64,000 nucleotides of DNA, from NCBI GenBank assembly GCA_024235035.1, contig JACKNE010000007.1, positions 248,001 to 312,000 of the forward strand, given 5' to 3'. The notes beneath the pieces were generated by a model. That model did not search any database. It was not told where the DNA came from and saw only the letters and a program-made list of their open reading frames with translations. Origin of the DNA: Gammaproteobacteria bacterium. GTDB taxonomy: Bacteria; Pseudomonadota; Gammaproteobacteria; Competibacterales; Competibacteraceae. How positions within the stretch are numbered: the stretch's first letter is position 1; each line of letters opens with the position of its first letter. Made by a program: the position numbers and the translations under genes. Positions 1-9,206 of this stretch are shown here, piece by piece.

Positions 1-160
1 AATGCATGACGTAGCCCCAAGGATCGAAAATAGCCGGGTTGGCTAGTTCGCCGCGCCGGACCATCTCGGCCAGCGCCATCCAGAGCGATGCCAATACTGC
101 CGCCAGCGCCGTTACCGTGATGGCGATAAATACCAAAGCGAAGGAAAGTCTTGATTTCAT
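1..160 (-). CDS. Membrane-anchored protein, 5' end only (possibly DnaQ-type exonuclease)
   Basis: Only the first 53 codons lie in the window; the gene runs off the left edge. They start at an ATG (160) behind an AGGGTG ribosome site and encode MKSRLSFALVFIAITV, a hydrophobic anchor over roughly residues 5-27, followed by an EMVRRGEL segment and DPWGYVM. The gene lies 21 bp downstream of the CBS/DUF294 gene on the same strand, so the two are probably cotranscribed. In pseudomonads the order DUF485, symporter, CBS/DUF294 protein ends in a membrane-linked DnaQ-like 3'-5' exonuclease. That identification is inferred from context only, because the catalytic region lies outside the window. Confidence 0.5.
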   Translation of the reverse strand, partial: MKSRLSFALVFIAITVTALAAVLASLWMALAEMVRRGELANPAIFDPWGYVMH

Positions 161-181
161 CACGCACCCTGCAATTGCGGA

Positions 182-1645
182 TCAAGCCAGATTGCCGGTC
201 AGCTCGGCGCGAACCCGGTCGCGCAACCGGTCAATCGCCTTCATGGCGTCTATCAGACGCTCCTTGACTCGTCTCGACAGATTGTCAGGATGCACGAAGT
301 AGGTGATTTTCCGGCCAATCCGGAAATCGGCAATTTGTTGACCCAACAACAGGTTGGTGATTTGAATGAACGCACCCTTGAGGTCCTCACATTCGTTGGC
401 GTTGAGGATGCCGAGATCTTGTAGCGCATCGATCCGGACCAGTGTCCCAGTCTCCTCCACACCTTCACGCAGGCTCAGCAACCGCACCGCCTCAACCAGA
501 GGCAATAGAGCATGATGCTTCAGGTTGATTTGACCTCGATAGTAAGGATTTTCCTTTTCGGTGACGAAGCCGCCGAACAGACCTAGGCCCACATTGTGAT
601 CACTGGTCTCATCGTACATCGCCCGTAAGAACGCCCGATCCTCGCGCAGCATTGTGGTGATGTGACTGCGCAGACGGCGGGCTAACTCGATATGGTGTCC
701 CCATACCGGCTGAAAATCGAAAAAGATATCCGATAACCGGAGGGCAATCCGATTACGCTTGTCCCCCCAGTTATCCAGTTGTCGGAACCATTGCGACAAG
801 GTTTTGCGCCATATTGGATTAGTCGCCATGCAGTAACCACGACATAGCGGCAAGCCGACAGTATCCAGTGTGGTCACCAGCCGGCTGGCCAATTCCATGA
901 AATAGCCGTCGATGCGATTGTGTTCTTCGTCGGGATAATCTGCGACGATGAAGCCGTTATCCTGGTCGGGACCGATAAAATTCTCACCACGCCCGCCCGA
1001 GCCCATGACGATGATCGAGAAATCGGTTGGTGGTTGGCCCCAACCTTCGGCAGTCAGGCTGGCGATGCACATATCGGTGACACGCCGGTAGATATCATTA
1101 TTGATATGGGTCAACAGCGCCTGGATCTCGGGTGCGGGCAACCCGTCATCCAATAATTCGGCGGCTAGTTCGACTTGCGCCGTCTTGACCTGCTTGAGGC
1201 CATCGAGCGTGCCTTCGTGAGTGATCAAGTCGATTTGCTGCACCATCTGGGCGGATGCCGCCGACAAGGCGTCGTACAGATCGAGAATGCCGATCACCGC
1301 GCGATTTTCATCCAGAACCGGTAGATGACGCAGGTTGTAGCGCCGCATCCGACCGATGGCATGGTAGAGATACTCACCGGCGGGAATGGTCAACACCCGG
1401 CGGGTCATGACTTGTTCGACCGGCGTTTCAGGGGGAATCTGGAAAGCGATGCGCCGAGTCACATCCTGTTCGGTCAGAATGCCCAGCAAACGTCCGTTGG
1501 CGTCGACGACGACGACACTGGACGTATGGTCGCCGAACATCTGCTGAATTGCTTCAGCGCAGGTCGTGCCGGACAACACCGCTGGCGGACAGTCGCGCAT
1601 GAAGTCGCGAACCAGTTTACTGAAAATCGCCGTTTGAGATCGCAC
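182..1645 (-). CDS. CBS-domain protein with DUF294 nucleotidyltransferase-like domain
   Basis: 487 residues, GTG start with a GGAGG ribosome site. Two CBS domains fill about residues 15-130; such pairs bind adenosyl nucleotides as regulatory ligands. They are followed by a helical linker and a DUF294 putative nucleotidyltransferase domain with GSGGRGE (215-221) and DQDN (227-230), the pattern that positions metal and nucleotide in this superfamily. The C-terminal third is the helical DUF294 C-terminal domain. It is a soluble cytoplasmic protein. Linkage to an acetate-type symporter and DUF485 gene suggests a signalling or modification role in acetate uptake, which is an inference; no substrate is known for this family. 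Confidence 0.9.
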   Translation of the reverse strand: MRSQTAIFSKLVRDFMRDCPPAVLSGTTCAEAIQQMFGDHTSSVVVVDANGRLLGILTEQDVTRRIAFQIPPETPVEQVMTRRVLTIPAGEYLYHAIGRMRRYNLRHLPVLDENRAVIGILDLYDALSAASAQMVQQIDLITHEGTLDGLKQVKTAQVELAAELLDDGLPAPEIQALLTHINNDIYRRVTDMCIASLTAEGWGQPPTDFSIIVMGSGGRGENFIGPDQDNGFIVADYPDEEHNRIDGYFMELASRLVTTLDTVGLPLCRGYCMATNPIWRKTLSQWFRQLDNWGDKRNRIALRLSDIFFDFQPVWGHHIELARRLRSHITTMLREDRAFLRAMYDETSDHNVGLGLFGGFVTEKENPYYRGQINLKHHALLPLVEAVRLLSLREGVEETGTLVRIDALQDLGILNANECEDLKGAFIQITNLLLGQQIADFRIGRKITYFVHPDNLSRRVKERLIDAMKAIDRLRDRVRAELTGNLA

Positions 1646-1694
1646 CCGCTACCTCCACAAGCGCTGAATGCGCATGAACGAGCGGGTAAGGTTA

Positions 1695-2288
1695 TCAGGC
1701 TAGGCTCAGGATCGAAACTGAGAAGGCCGCAAATAGCGCAACCGCGAACCGGGCGCGGACCGATGGAAGATTCTGGGTGACGCGAAACACCTGGTAAAGA
1801 CCGGCAAGGAACAGGAGCGCACCGCAAACGGCCAGCGCTTGATAGAGGATTGGCGTCGATCCTACCGCATGTGCGGTGGTGGTCGTCGTGGCGACCGTGA
1901 ACGCCACTGCCGGTAATGCTGGCAGGCCTAATGGTAATAGATAGCCGCCGGCCCGATAGAGCAGGCCCAGCTCACCTGGACCACCCAACGCTTTGGCCAT
2001 CAACCAAGCCACTAACATGATACCGATGTGGATCATGATCGTGATGAGAATGCCGGGCAGAATGTTACCTAGCGTCAGAACCCAGAATGGGATATCGATG
2101 ACCGGGATGCCTTGCAATTCGCCGCCGAAGCTGCGTTGAAGCAGAGCGACCAGCACGCCGTAGATCGCACCGATCAGGATGATGAAAGCGCTGATCCACA
2201 GTGGCGCACGCCGATTTTCGCAAGCGTGAAGGACCGCCTGTGGCCGCAGGAGAAAAATATCGAGAATAGGCAATTTCTGTCCCCCCAC
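1695..2288 (-). CDS. YIP1-type integral membrane protein
   Basis: 197 residues with about five hydrophobic segments (roughly 32-52, 67-95, 108-128, 140-158 and 172-195) and no enzymatic motif. The N-terminal pattern PILDIFLLRPQAVLHAC followed by a first helix after a short polar stretch is typical of bacterial YIP1-family proteins, whose function is unknown. The GTG start at 2288 lies beside a G-rich hairpin that may double as the ribosome site; an in-frame TTG five codons later behind a GGGGGG run is an alternative. It sits between the symporter and CBS/DUF294 genes on the same strand. Family assignment is moderately secure; function is not. Confidence 0.65.
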   Translation of the reverse strand: MGGQKLPILDIFLLRPQAVLHACENRRAPLWISAFIILIGAIYGVLVALLQRSFGGELQGIPVIDIPFWVLTLGNILPGILITIMIHIGIMLVAWLMAKALGGPGELGLLYRAGGYLLPLGLPALPAVAFTVATTTTTAHAVGSTPILYQALAVCGALLFLAGLYQVFRVTQNLPSVRARFAVALFAAFSVSILSLA

Positions 2289-2293
2289 CCTAG

Positions 2294-2316
2294 CCCTCCC
2301 CTACAAGAGGGGAGGG
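2294..2316. repeat. G/C-rich intergenic hairpin (dispersed-repeat type)
   Basis: CCCTCCCCT and its exact complement AGGGGAGGG are separated by five bases, between the symporter stop and the start of the YIP1-type gene. A weaker relative (TTTCTCC...GGGAGAGGG) lies at 16813-16834. This kind of hairpin is common as a dispersed intergenic repeat in gammaproteobacteria. It could also slow transcription leaving the symporter gene, but no T-run follows on either strand. Confidence 0.5.
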
Positions 2317-2338
2317 AATCCTAGGGGAGTGTGAACGG

Positions 2339-4381
2339 CTACTGTTGACCAGAAGCTGGTTGAGCCGCTGGGGCTTCGGTTGCCGGAGCTTCCGCTGCTG
2401 GGGCTTCGGTTGCCGGAGCTTCTGCTGCTGGAGCTTCTGCCGCCGGAGCTTCTGCCGCTGGGGCTTCCGCTGCTGGAGTTTCAGCTGCTGGAGCTTCTGC
2501 TGCTGGGGCTTCCGCTGCTGGAGCTTCTGCTGCTGGAGCTTCTGCTGCTGGAGCTTCTGCTGCTGGAGCTTCCTTCGGAGCGGGGGCCGGAGCAGGAGCG
2601 GGGGCCGGAGCCACTGCCGCTGGAGCCTCTGGTTTCTTGGCGTAAGTTGGGTCGGGCAGCGCCGACCAGATCATGAGCACCAAAGCAAAGGCAGCAGTCA
2701 CCAAGGCAAAGGTATGACTACTGTAGCGCTTGGGATCGTAGTTCTTCCAGCCGTGGATACGGTCGATCTCTCGCAAGATCTTCTCGTTCTTTTCACCGCC
2801 CGTCAGCAGGCTGACGACCACAATCGTGAACCAGGCCGCTGACATGGTGAAGATGCCGGTGACCAAGTGAACGATGGGTCCCGCATCGATCAGCGTGAAA
2901 TCACCCAACTTGCCTTTGCTGAAGAACAAGATACCGGACAGGATGCCGCCAACCAGTAGACCGGCGATTGCGCCTGGCTTGTTAGCGCCTTTCCACCAGA
3001 TGCCAAGGATGAGCACCGGGGTGAAGGTCGAAGCCGCAACGATGAAGGCCCAGATCACGCTGGTCAACAGAAAGTCTGGGGGATTGAGCGCCAGACCGAT
3101 GGTAGCCAAGCCGCCCAGCGCGGTGAAGATATAGCCCATCTTGACCTTGCTTTGATCCGCTGCATTCGGATTGATGGTTGAATAAATATCGCTGCCCAGA
3201 CCGGTGCCAATCACCATCAGCAGACCGGCGATGGTGGAGAAGCCCGCCGCCAGCGCGCCAGCGACCGGCATCGCCGCGATCCAGCCTGGCGTCAACGCTT
3301 GACTCATCACCACGATGAGCAGATCGGCTTCTTTCGGCTGGATTTGCAGCCCTTGGGCGTTCAGCTCGTTCACGGTGTAAAGCTTAGCGGCGAAGCCGAT
3401 AGCGAAGGTAGTGAAGAACACCAAGCCGATGAAGAAAGTACCCCACAAGGTGGACATCTTGGCGTCGCGGATCGACGGCGCTGTGAAATAGCGCATGGCG
3501 ATATGCGGCAAGCCCATGGTCCCGCAGGCGATCGAGAAGAAGACGCCGAAGTAGAACTTGAAGCTCATCGGCACAGTGCCGTTCACGGTAAGGAACGGAT
3601 TGAAATAAGAGGCCATGACCTCGTTCATCTGCGGTACTAATTCACCGTAGCCGAACGGCGGGAAAAAGCTGGCCGGACCGGCGCCAAGCTTCAGCAAAAT
3701 GATCGTCGCTGGCACATACAGCGCGATCAGCATGATGATTGCTTGCAAGGTTTGGTTGTAGGACAGGCCGTACATGCCGCCGATGGTGACGTAACCAGTG
3801 ACCACTAGGCCGCCGACGATTAGGCCGGTGGTATAGTCCCAATGGAACATGACTTGAAAGACGTTGCCAACGCCTTTCATCTGGCCGATTAGATAGAGTT
3901 GGGCCAGGAAGATCATGCAGATCACGGCGACGACCTTGGCGGTCTGCCCGAAGCGTTCGCCAATGAATTGCATACTGGTGTATTTGCCCCAACGACGCAG
4001 CGCAGGTGCCAGCGCGATGGAAATTAGCACGAAGCCGCCGGTGAAGCTGAGCACCAGCGCCACCACATAGTACTGCATCTTCCATAGCAGAGCGGTGAAC
4101 CCTAGAAAAGTCGCCAGGCTCATGTAGTTGGAACTCATGGCCAGACCGTTCGAGACGCCACCGAAACTGCGGCCAGCGGCAAAGTAGTCGTCACTGGAGG
4201 TCACGCGCCGTTTGGACATCCAACCGACGTAGAGGAAGGAGCCCATCATCAACAGGGTATAGATGATGCCTAGGGTCGAGACCGCACCCGATGGCTCGAA
4301 GACGTAGTACTTAGGCTCTTCCGCCTGCGCCAAGGCCAGTGTGGGCAAGAATAGAGCAATCAGCGCTAGAAACCGACTCAT
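2339..4381 (-). CDS. actP: Sodium:solute symporter, ActP (acetate permease)-like, with Ala-Pro-Glu tail
   Basis: 680 residues. The N-terminus is a signal-like segment (MSRFLALIALFLPTLALAQA) followed by about 13 membrane helices of the SSS family, with RVTSSDDYFAAGRSFGGVSNGLAMSSN-type residues near position 65 that match acetate/propionate symporters. Such proteins import small carboxylates with sodium. The conserved body ends near residue 580, the usual family length. The remaining hundred or so residues are a Pro/Ala/Glu tail with 14 consecutive five-residue units. The gene overlaps the upstream DUF485 gene by 4 bp (ATGA), the usual ActP pairing. Substrate specificity (acetate versus other monocarboxylates) is inferred. 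Confidence 0.88.
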   Translation of the reverse strand: MSRFLALIALFLPTLALAQAEEPKYYVFEPSGAVSTLGIIYTLLMMGSFLYVGWMSKRRVTSSDDYFAAGRSFGGVSNGLAMSSNYMSLATFLGFTALLWKMQYYVVALVLSFTGGFVLISIALAPALRRWGKYTSMQFIGERFGQTAKVVAVICMIFLAQLYLIGQMKGVGNVFQVMFHWDYTTGLIVGGLVVTGYVTIGGMYGLSYNQTLQAIIMLIALYVPATIILLKLGAGPASFFPPFGYGELVPQMNEVMASYFNPFLTVNGTVPMSFKFYFGVFFSIACGTMGLPHIAMRYFTAPSIRDAKMSTLWGTFFIGLVFFTTFAIGFAAKLYTVNELNAQGLQIQPKEADLLIVVMSQALTPGWIAAMPVAGALAAGFSTIAGLLMVIGTGLGSDIYSTINPNAADQSKVKMGYIFTALGGLATIGLALNPPDFLLTSVIWAFIVAASTFTPVLILGIWWKGANKPGAIAGLLVGGILSGILFFSKGKLGDFTLIDAGPIVHLVTGIFTMSAAWFTIVVVSLLTGGEKNEKILREIDRIHGWKNYDPKRYSSHTFALVTAAFALVLMIWSALPDPTYAKKPEAPAAVAPAPAPAPAPAPKEAPAAEAPAAEAPAAEAPAAEAPAAEAPAAETPAAEAPAAEAPAAEAPAAEAPATEAPAAEAPATEAPAAQPASGQQ
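2360..2569 (-). repeat. Coding tandem repeat: 14 x 15 bp (APAAE units)
   Basis: Fourteen consecutive 15-bp units at the 3' end of the symporter gene encode APAAE, with occasional APATE, TPAAE and a last APAAQ. They are preceded by an alternating Ala-Pro run. The DNA copies are nearly identical, so unit number should be prone to slippage or recombination. Read on the plus strand the same tract gives leucine-rich and cysteine/serine-rich open frames, which are shadows. Confidence 0.9.
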
Positions 4382-4674
4382 GGGTGGTCTCCCTGCGCAC
4401 TATCCGCGGCTTCGCTGCTGGAATCGTTGATTTCCTGATCCACTTTTTCGCTGACTTGGATGTAGATCCAGAACACTGGGATCAACACCAACCAACCGAT
4501 GACAATAGTCAGCCAGTAGTCAGCCGGAAACCCGAAGACTGTCATCTTGTTCAGTTCGGGGAATAAGAAATACATGGGAAAAATGTGGGTCATCAAGGTA
4601 ACTACCACAAAAGCGATCAGTGTTGTTCGACACTGTTTTTTATAAGCTTCTTGCATTCGTTCAGCGTTGTTCAT
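4378..4674 (-). CDS. DUF485 membrane protein, symporter partner (YjcH-like)
   Basis: 98 residues with two hydrophobic helices (about 17-39 and 53-75) separated by a short loop, and a charged C-terminal tail (QEINDSSSEAADSAQG). This is the standard layout of the DUF485 family, usually encoded directly upstream of ActP-type symporters (YjcH next to ActP in E. coli). It is the first gene of the operon and overlaps actP by 4 bp, implying translational coupling. Its role is not established experimentally; a helper or regulatory subunit of the transporter is the usual guess. Confidence 0.85.
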   Translation of the reverse strand: MNNAERMQEAYKKQCRTTLIAFVVVTLMTHIFPMYFLFPELNKMTVFGFPADYWLTIVIGWLVLIPVFWIYIQVSEKVDQEINDSSSEAADSAQGDHP

Positions 4675-5293
4675 TCGCCAATTTCTCCTGCCTTTGGTTA
4701 ATCGCGCGGAACTTCAAATATCCTGGTTTCCCATTTTCCGCCTTGCCCGGTAGTCTGCTGGAAGATGCAGGCTGGGCAGGCCGGGTCAGGTTGGGGAGTT
4801 AAGTCATGTTTCAAAGAACCACGCACCCGAATAGACACAGCCTGCATCGAAATCGTGGTTCCCAGTCGGCAACAGTTCGCTTGGGAAAAGAGTTGATTTC
4901 GTACCATGAATGTGTCCAAGCATGTAAAGATAGAAGAAAAAACGAAAATGCAAATGCGTGTTCATGCGCTGCATGAGCTTCAAACGCCTAATTATTTATA
5001 TAATTCAATTAGTAATAATTTCTTGTGTAAGAAGGCAAAAAATCGGCGCTTAGATGGCCGAATGCGGTAGATTGCCGCGAATCGGTCTATGATCGGTTGT
5101 GATGAAAAGCCTTTAACCTGAATCCTCGGTAAGGCGGTTCCCTCACATAAAAATACCCACAGGGTAGGTGCCGTCCACTATTGACCCCATGCATTGCGTC
5201 TTTGAAAGGGTAGGCCATGCTTCCCCTACGAGGATTTGACAGGTATGACTTTCTGGGAAATCACCTAAGTATCTTTCAAACCACGATAACATC
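4675..5293. other. Intergenic region between the divergent DUF485/actP operon and tex
   Basis: About 620 bp without a credible gene. It must contain the promoters of both divergent units. The middle (about 4985-5035) is A+T-rich. A TTGACA-like hexamer is present at 5236-5241 but has no good -10 partner at normal spacing. Short open frames here show no ribosome site or family signature. Confidence 0.6.
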
Positions 5294-7612
5294 ATGAACC
5301 TCATTGCCACTCTTGCCCGTGAACTGGCTGTCCGGGAAAACCAGATCGAAGCTGCTGTCACTCTGTTGGATAGTGGCGCTACCGTGCCCTTCATCGCCCG
5401 CTATCGTAAGGAGGTCACGGGTGGTTTGGATGACACGCAACTACGCTTGTTGGATGAGCGGCTTGGCTACTTACGCGCGTTGGAGGAACGACGTGGCGTA
5501 ATCCTGGCCAGTATCCGCGAACAGGGTCAATTGAGCGTTGAGTTGGAGACGGCTCTCCTCACTGCCGACACCAAGACTCGGCTGGAAGATCTCTACCTGC
5601 CCTACAAGCCCAAGCGTCGCACCAAGGCTCAAATTGCCCGTGAAGCAGGACTGACGCCGTTGGCTCATGGTTTGTTAGCCGACCCCATGCAGATACCGGA
5701 AACATTTGCCGCCGGTTTTATCGATGCCGAGCGTGGTGTGCCTGACCTGAAGGCGGCGCTAGACGGGGCGCGGCAGATTCTGATGGAGGAATTCGCCGAA
5801 AACGCTGAATTGCTGGCTGGGTTGCGTGAATATCTTTGGGAAAGCGCAGTGCTACATTCGCAGCTGGTGGAAGGCAAGGCGGAGGAGGGCGCTAAGTTCC
5901 GCGATTACTTCGACTACCGGGAAGCGCTGCAAAAGATTCCCTCACATCGCGCCTTGGCGTTGTTTCGGGGTCGTAATGAAGGGGTGTTGCAATTGGGGTT
6001 GGAAATCGGTGATCCGACTGTGCCCGGTCCTGATCTCGGTGAACGGCGAGTCGCCGCTCAGTTTGGTATCCGTGATGAGAACCGACCTGCCGATGCCTGG
6101 CTGCGAGAAACTGCCCGCTGGGCCTGGAAAATCAAATTGCTGCCGCATCTGGATACTGAGCTTAAACAGCGGTTACGTGAGGCGGCTGAGGAAGAAGCGA
6201 TCCGGGTGTTCGCCAGTAATTTGCGTGACCTGTTGCTGGCTGCGCCCGCTGGCGCTCGTCCCACGTTGGGGTTGGACCCGGGTTTGCGCACCGGAGTCAA
6301 AGTGGCGGTGGTCGATGCGACCGGCAAGCTGGTAGATACCGCAACTATTTATCCTCATATCCCGCGCAACCAGTGGGATGCCAGCCTGCAAGCGCTCGCC
6401 GGACTGTGTCGCCTTCATCAGGTGGAGCTGGTGAGTATCGGTAATGGCACCGCCTCCCGCGAGACTGATCGGTTAGCGGCAGAGCTGATAAAGCGTTATC
6501 CTGAACTGCGCTTGCAAAAACTGGTGGTGTCGGAAGCCGGGGCGTCGGTCTATTCCGCCTCGGAGCTGGCGGCGCGGGAATTTCCCGACGTCGATGTCTC
6601 GTTGCGCGGCGCAGTTTCTATCGCGCGCCGCTTGCAAGACCCGCTGGCGGAGTTGGTCAAGATCGAGCCTAAGGCGATTGGGGTTGGCCAGTACCAGCAC
6701 GATGTCGGTCAGACTCGACTGGCGCGGAGCCTGGACGCCGTGGTCGAGGATTGTGTGAACGCCGTCGGCGTTGATGTGAATACGGCATCGGCGCCGCTGC
6801 TGGCGCGGGTCGCCGGACTGAATGCCACCCTGGCCCGCAACATCGTCGAGTTTCGCGATACCAACGGCCCGTTCCGCCGCCGCGAGCAGCTACTCAAGAT
6901 TTCCCGGCTAGGCGACAAGGCCTTCGAGCAGGCTGCCGGGTTCTTGCGTATCCTCGACGGTGACAACCCACTGGATCGCTCCGCTGTTCACCCAGAAGCC
7001 TATCCGCTGGTCGAGCGCATCCTCGCCGCCAGCGGACGCGGATTGCCCGAAGTGTTGGGCAATCCGATTTTTCTCCAGGCTCTGGAACCGACCCGCTTTA
7101 CCGATGAACGGTTTGGCTTGCCGACGGTGCGTGACATTCTAGCGGAACTGGAAAAACCAGGTCGTGATCCCCGACCGGAATTCAAAACTGCTACCTTCAA
7201 GGATGGTGTGGAGAAACCAGCGGACTTACAACCCGGAATGGTGCTGGAGGGCGTGGTGACCAATGTCGCCAATTTTGGCGCCTTCGTGGACATCGGCGTC
7301 CATCAGGATGGGTTGGTGCATATTTCGGCGCTGGCCGACCGGTTTGTCAAAGATCCCCGTGAGGTGGTCAAGGCCGGTCAATTGGTCAAGGTCAAGGTGC
7401 TGGAGGTGGATCTGAAGCGGCAGCGGATTGCCTTGACGATGCGCTTGAGCGAGCCGGCTGGCGATGCCTTGGCTCGGAAAGTGGAGAGCAGCCCACGTCC
7501 AGGTGCCAGCCAAAAGGAACGGGCGCAACGGCCACGGCCACAACAGGAGAAAACCGCAGATCGCCCCAGCGCGTTGGCCGAAGCCTTTGCTCGGGCGCAG
7601 CGGGAGCGTTGA
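5294..7612 (+). CDS. tex: Tex, RNA-binding transcription accessory protein
   Basis: 772 residues, the normal Tex length. The N-terminal helical region (VPFIARYRKEVTGGLDD, about residues 30-47) is strongly conserved in Tex. It is followed by a YqgF/RNase H-like domain around residues 325-450 (TLGLDPGLRTGVKVAVVD), helix-hairpin-helix segments (VGVDVNTASAPLLARVAGL, about 488-506) and a C-terminal S1 RNA-binding domain (about 640-715, GVVTNVANFGAFVDIG). The last 50 residues are basic and low in complexity. Tex binds nucleic acid and affects transcription and stress tolerance in several bacteria. The start is an ATG giving the usual MNLIATLARELAV opening. Single gene, convergent with the next one. 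Confidence 0.96.
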   Translation: MNLIATLARELAVRENQIEAAVTLLDSGATVPFIARYRKEVTGGLDDTQLRLLDERLGYLRALEERRGVILASIREQGQLSVELETALLTADTKTRLEDLYLPYKPKRRTKAQIAREAGLTPLAHGLLADPMQIPETFAAGFIDAERGVPDLKAALDGARQILMEEFAENAELLAGLREYLWESAVLHSQLVEGKAEEGAKFRDYFDYREALQKIPSHRALALFRGRNEGVLQLGLEIGDPTVPGPDLGERRVAAQFGIRDENRPADAWLRETARWAWKIKLLPHLDTELKQRLREAAEEEAIRVFASNLRDLLLAAPAGARPTLGLDPGLRTGVKVAVVDATGKLVDTATIYPHIPRNQWDASLQALAGLCRLHQVELVSIGNGTASRETDRLAAELIKRYPELRLQKLVVSEAGASVYSASELAAREFPDVDVSLRGAVSIARRLQDPLAELVKIEPKAIGVGQYQHDVGQTRLARSLDAVVEDCVNAVGVDVNTASAPLLARVAGLNATLARNIVEFRDTNGPFRRREQLLKISRLGDKAFEQAAGFLRILDGDNPLDRSAVHPEAYPLVERILAASGRGLPEVLGNPIFLQALEPTRFTDERFGLPTVRDILAELEKPGRDPRPEFKTATFKDGVEKPADLQPGMVLEGVVTNVANFGAFVDIGVHQDGLVHISALADRFVKDPREVVKAGQLVKVKVLEVDLKRQRIALTMRLSEPAGDALARKVESSPRPGASQKERAQRPRPQQEKTADRPSALAEAFARAQRER

Positions 7613-7630
7613 ACCACAGACAGCTCGCCA

Positions 7631-8719
7631 TTAGCGTGCAGGAGCGAGAAGATTCCGCCGTTCTTTTGCGTTGTTCAAAAGCGCTTGGCGCATCGATGCA
7701 AACGAATGCTCCTCATGATCGGTTGAATTCGCACGAGAGGCTGCTGCGCTATTGATTTTTGTAATGCTGCCTTGATAGATCACGGGACATTGACCCGAGC
7801 AGGAGGCGGCGCTGCCAAAAAAGGTAAAAATAAACTCTACGACAACGTTTTGACTGATGAAATTTCCCTGCACTCTACTGTCGTTTCGCATCTTGCAGTT
7901 TGGATCGTTGGTGTCGAGTTCTTCCGCCGGCGCGGTTAAGGAGAAATTGCCCTGACTATCGACCGTGCCTGAAATAGGCGTGGTTTCCACGTTCCCGGAT
8001 AATTGAGTACCATTTTGCTGCAGCTCCAGAGTGGCGTTGCCATTAGCCGGGAATGAAAACGAGCAGGGATCGCTGGTCAAGGCGACAGCATATCGGTAAG
8101 TCCCTGAAAAATCCTGCACCTGCTCTCCAGTCGGCACAATCTGGGTGATGGCGTAACCTTGCAGCGCGGTGCGCCAATCCAGACGGATATCGTAGGTCTT
8201 GCCATCGGCGCTCATGTTGTTAATGAAGATGGAACGACTGCTATCATGGCTGATGGTTGCGCCATCAAGGCTGATCCGCGCGGGATCGAGAATGAAGGCG
8301 TTATCGAAGCGCGTTACGTTCAAGGTGGCGGATGAATCCTTAGCGGTTCCTTCCTGATCGACTGCTCGAACGCGAATCGTATGCTGGCCCGCCGCCAGCC
8401 CCGAATAATTGAATGCCATCGAAAAACCTGAATCCGCAGAATTCGGATAGCTGGGATAGGCTGCGCCCACATCGGTGCGGCGTCCGCCGATGGGAATGTT
8501 GGTTTTAAGCGCACCGTCCACATATAGCTCGACGCGATGGATGCCAGCCGATCCGACAGCCCAGCCACGAATATTCGCTACACCCGTGTAAGTGCTGTTA
8601 GTGGTCGGCTCTTCCAGGGAAAGTATGAGGTCGCCTGCCCAGGCCGTCGAAGCGCACAAGGCGAAGGCTCCCAGAGTGGCGGGTATTGCAGTCAGAAAAG
8701 CAAAGCGGTGGCAAGCCAT
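7631..8719 (-). CDS. Secreted protein with N-terminal bacterial Ig-like domain
   Basis: 362 residues with a signal peptide ending near residue 28 (CASTAWA/GD). Residues about 30-137 form a bacterial Ig-like module: NIRGWAVGSAGIHRVELYVDG, a strand-rich middle, then AAGQHTIRVRAVDQEG. The rest is a Thr/Ser/Asn-rich region with possible disulphides (CSFSFP, CKMRND, CSGQCPV) and no catalytic motif. The ATG has a GGAG ribosome site. The Ig-like module resembles the two repeats of the secreted protein at 60259-62676 (shared RGW, VDG and G..H..R.FA/RA positions), so the two are probably related. Likely extracellular or surface-exposed; function unknown. Confidence 0.75.
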   Translation of the reverse strand: MACHRFAFLTAIPATLGAFALCASTAWAGDLILSLEEPTTNSTYTGVANIRGWAVGSAGIHRVELYVDGALKTNIPIGGRRTDVGAAYPSYPNSADSGFSMAFNYSGLAAGQHTIRVRAVDQEGTAKDSSATLNVTRFDNAFILDPARISLDGATISHDSSRSIFINNMSADGKTYDIRLDWRTALQGYAITQIVPTGEQVQDFSGTYRYAVALTSDPCSFSFPANGNATLELQQNGTQLSGNVETTPISGTVDSQGNFSLTAPAEELDTNDPNCKMRNDSRVQGNFISQNVVVEFIFTFFGSAASCSGQCPVIYQGSITKINSAAASRANSTDHEEHSFASMRQALLNNAKERRNLLAPAR

Positions 8720-8829
8720 GTGAGTGACTCCTCGGTTGAAGAATGGCTCTCAGGAACAGTGTAACGCAACAACCTGTTTATGCTCCCGAGAGCCCGCTCA
8801 GGAGTTGGCATGAACCGGGTGGTGTTCGA

Positions 8830-9117
8830 TCATTCATCCCGATCGGCGAGCAAGTCTTCTTCGTCGCTGAATTCGTCCTCTTCGTAGCCCAAGTCATCCG
8901 CTTCCATTTCATCGAAGGGACCAGACCAATCTTCGGGGGCTTCGATCGGGTCGATTGGAAGCTCATACCAAGCATCCAGATCCAACTCCTCCAGTTCACC
9001 GTCGAAATACTGGATTTCAATGGTTTGAGCATCCTCATCGAGGGCGACCACCTCGAAGTCGTTACCTGTTTCCTGATTGCGATACCAGTTACCAATGATG
9101 GGATCAACATCGCTCAT
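8830..9117 (-). CDS. DUF6763 acidic small protein
   Basis: 95 residues, very acidic, with a conserved N-terminal core (DPIIGNWYRNQETGNDFEVV, then IEIQYFDGELEELDLDAWYEL) and an Asp/Glu-rich C-terminus (DDLGYEEDEFSDEED). This matches a small family common in gammaproteobacteria with no known function. No signal peptide or membrane segment is present, so it should be cytoplasmic. It is divergent from the eIF-2B-like gene; a GGAG-like ribosome site precedes the ATG. Confidence 0.8.
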   Translation of the reverse strand: MSDVDPIIGNWYRNQETGNDFEVVALDEDAQTIEIQYFDGELEELDLDAWYELPIDPIEAPEDWSGPFDEMEADDLGYEEDEFSDEEDLLADRDE

Positions 9118-9206
9118 GATCGATCTCCTACTGCGGGTGAATTAATCTGGTGGGGGTTTACCGTGAGTAGACTCACTTTTTATGGATACTCAGTGAATTT
9201 TGACCA

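Noticed and set aside
2345..2842. Cys/Ser-rich plus-strand frame across the APAAE repeat
   Set aside because: It is the antisense reading of a tandem repeat in a well-supported symporter gene.
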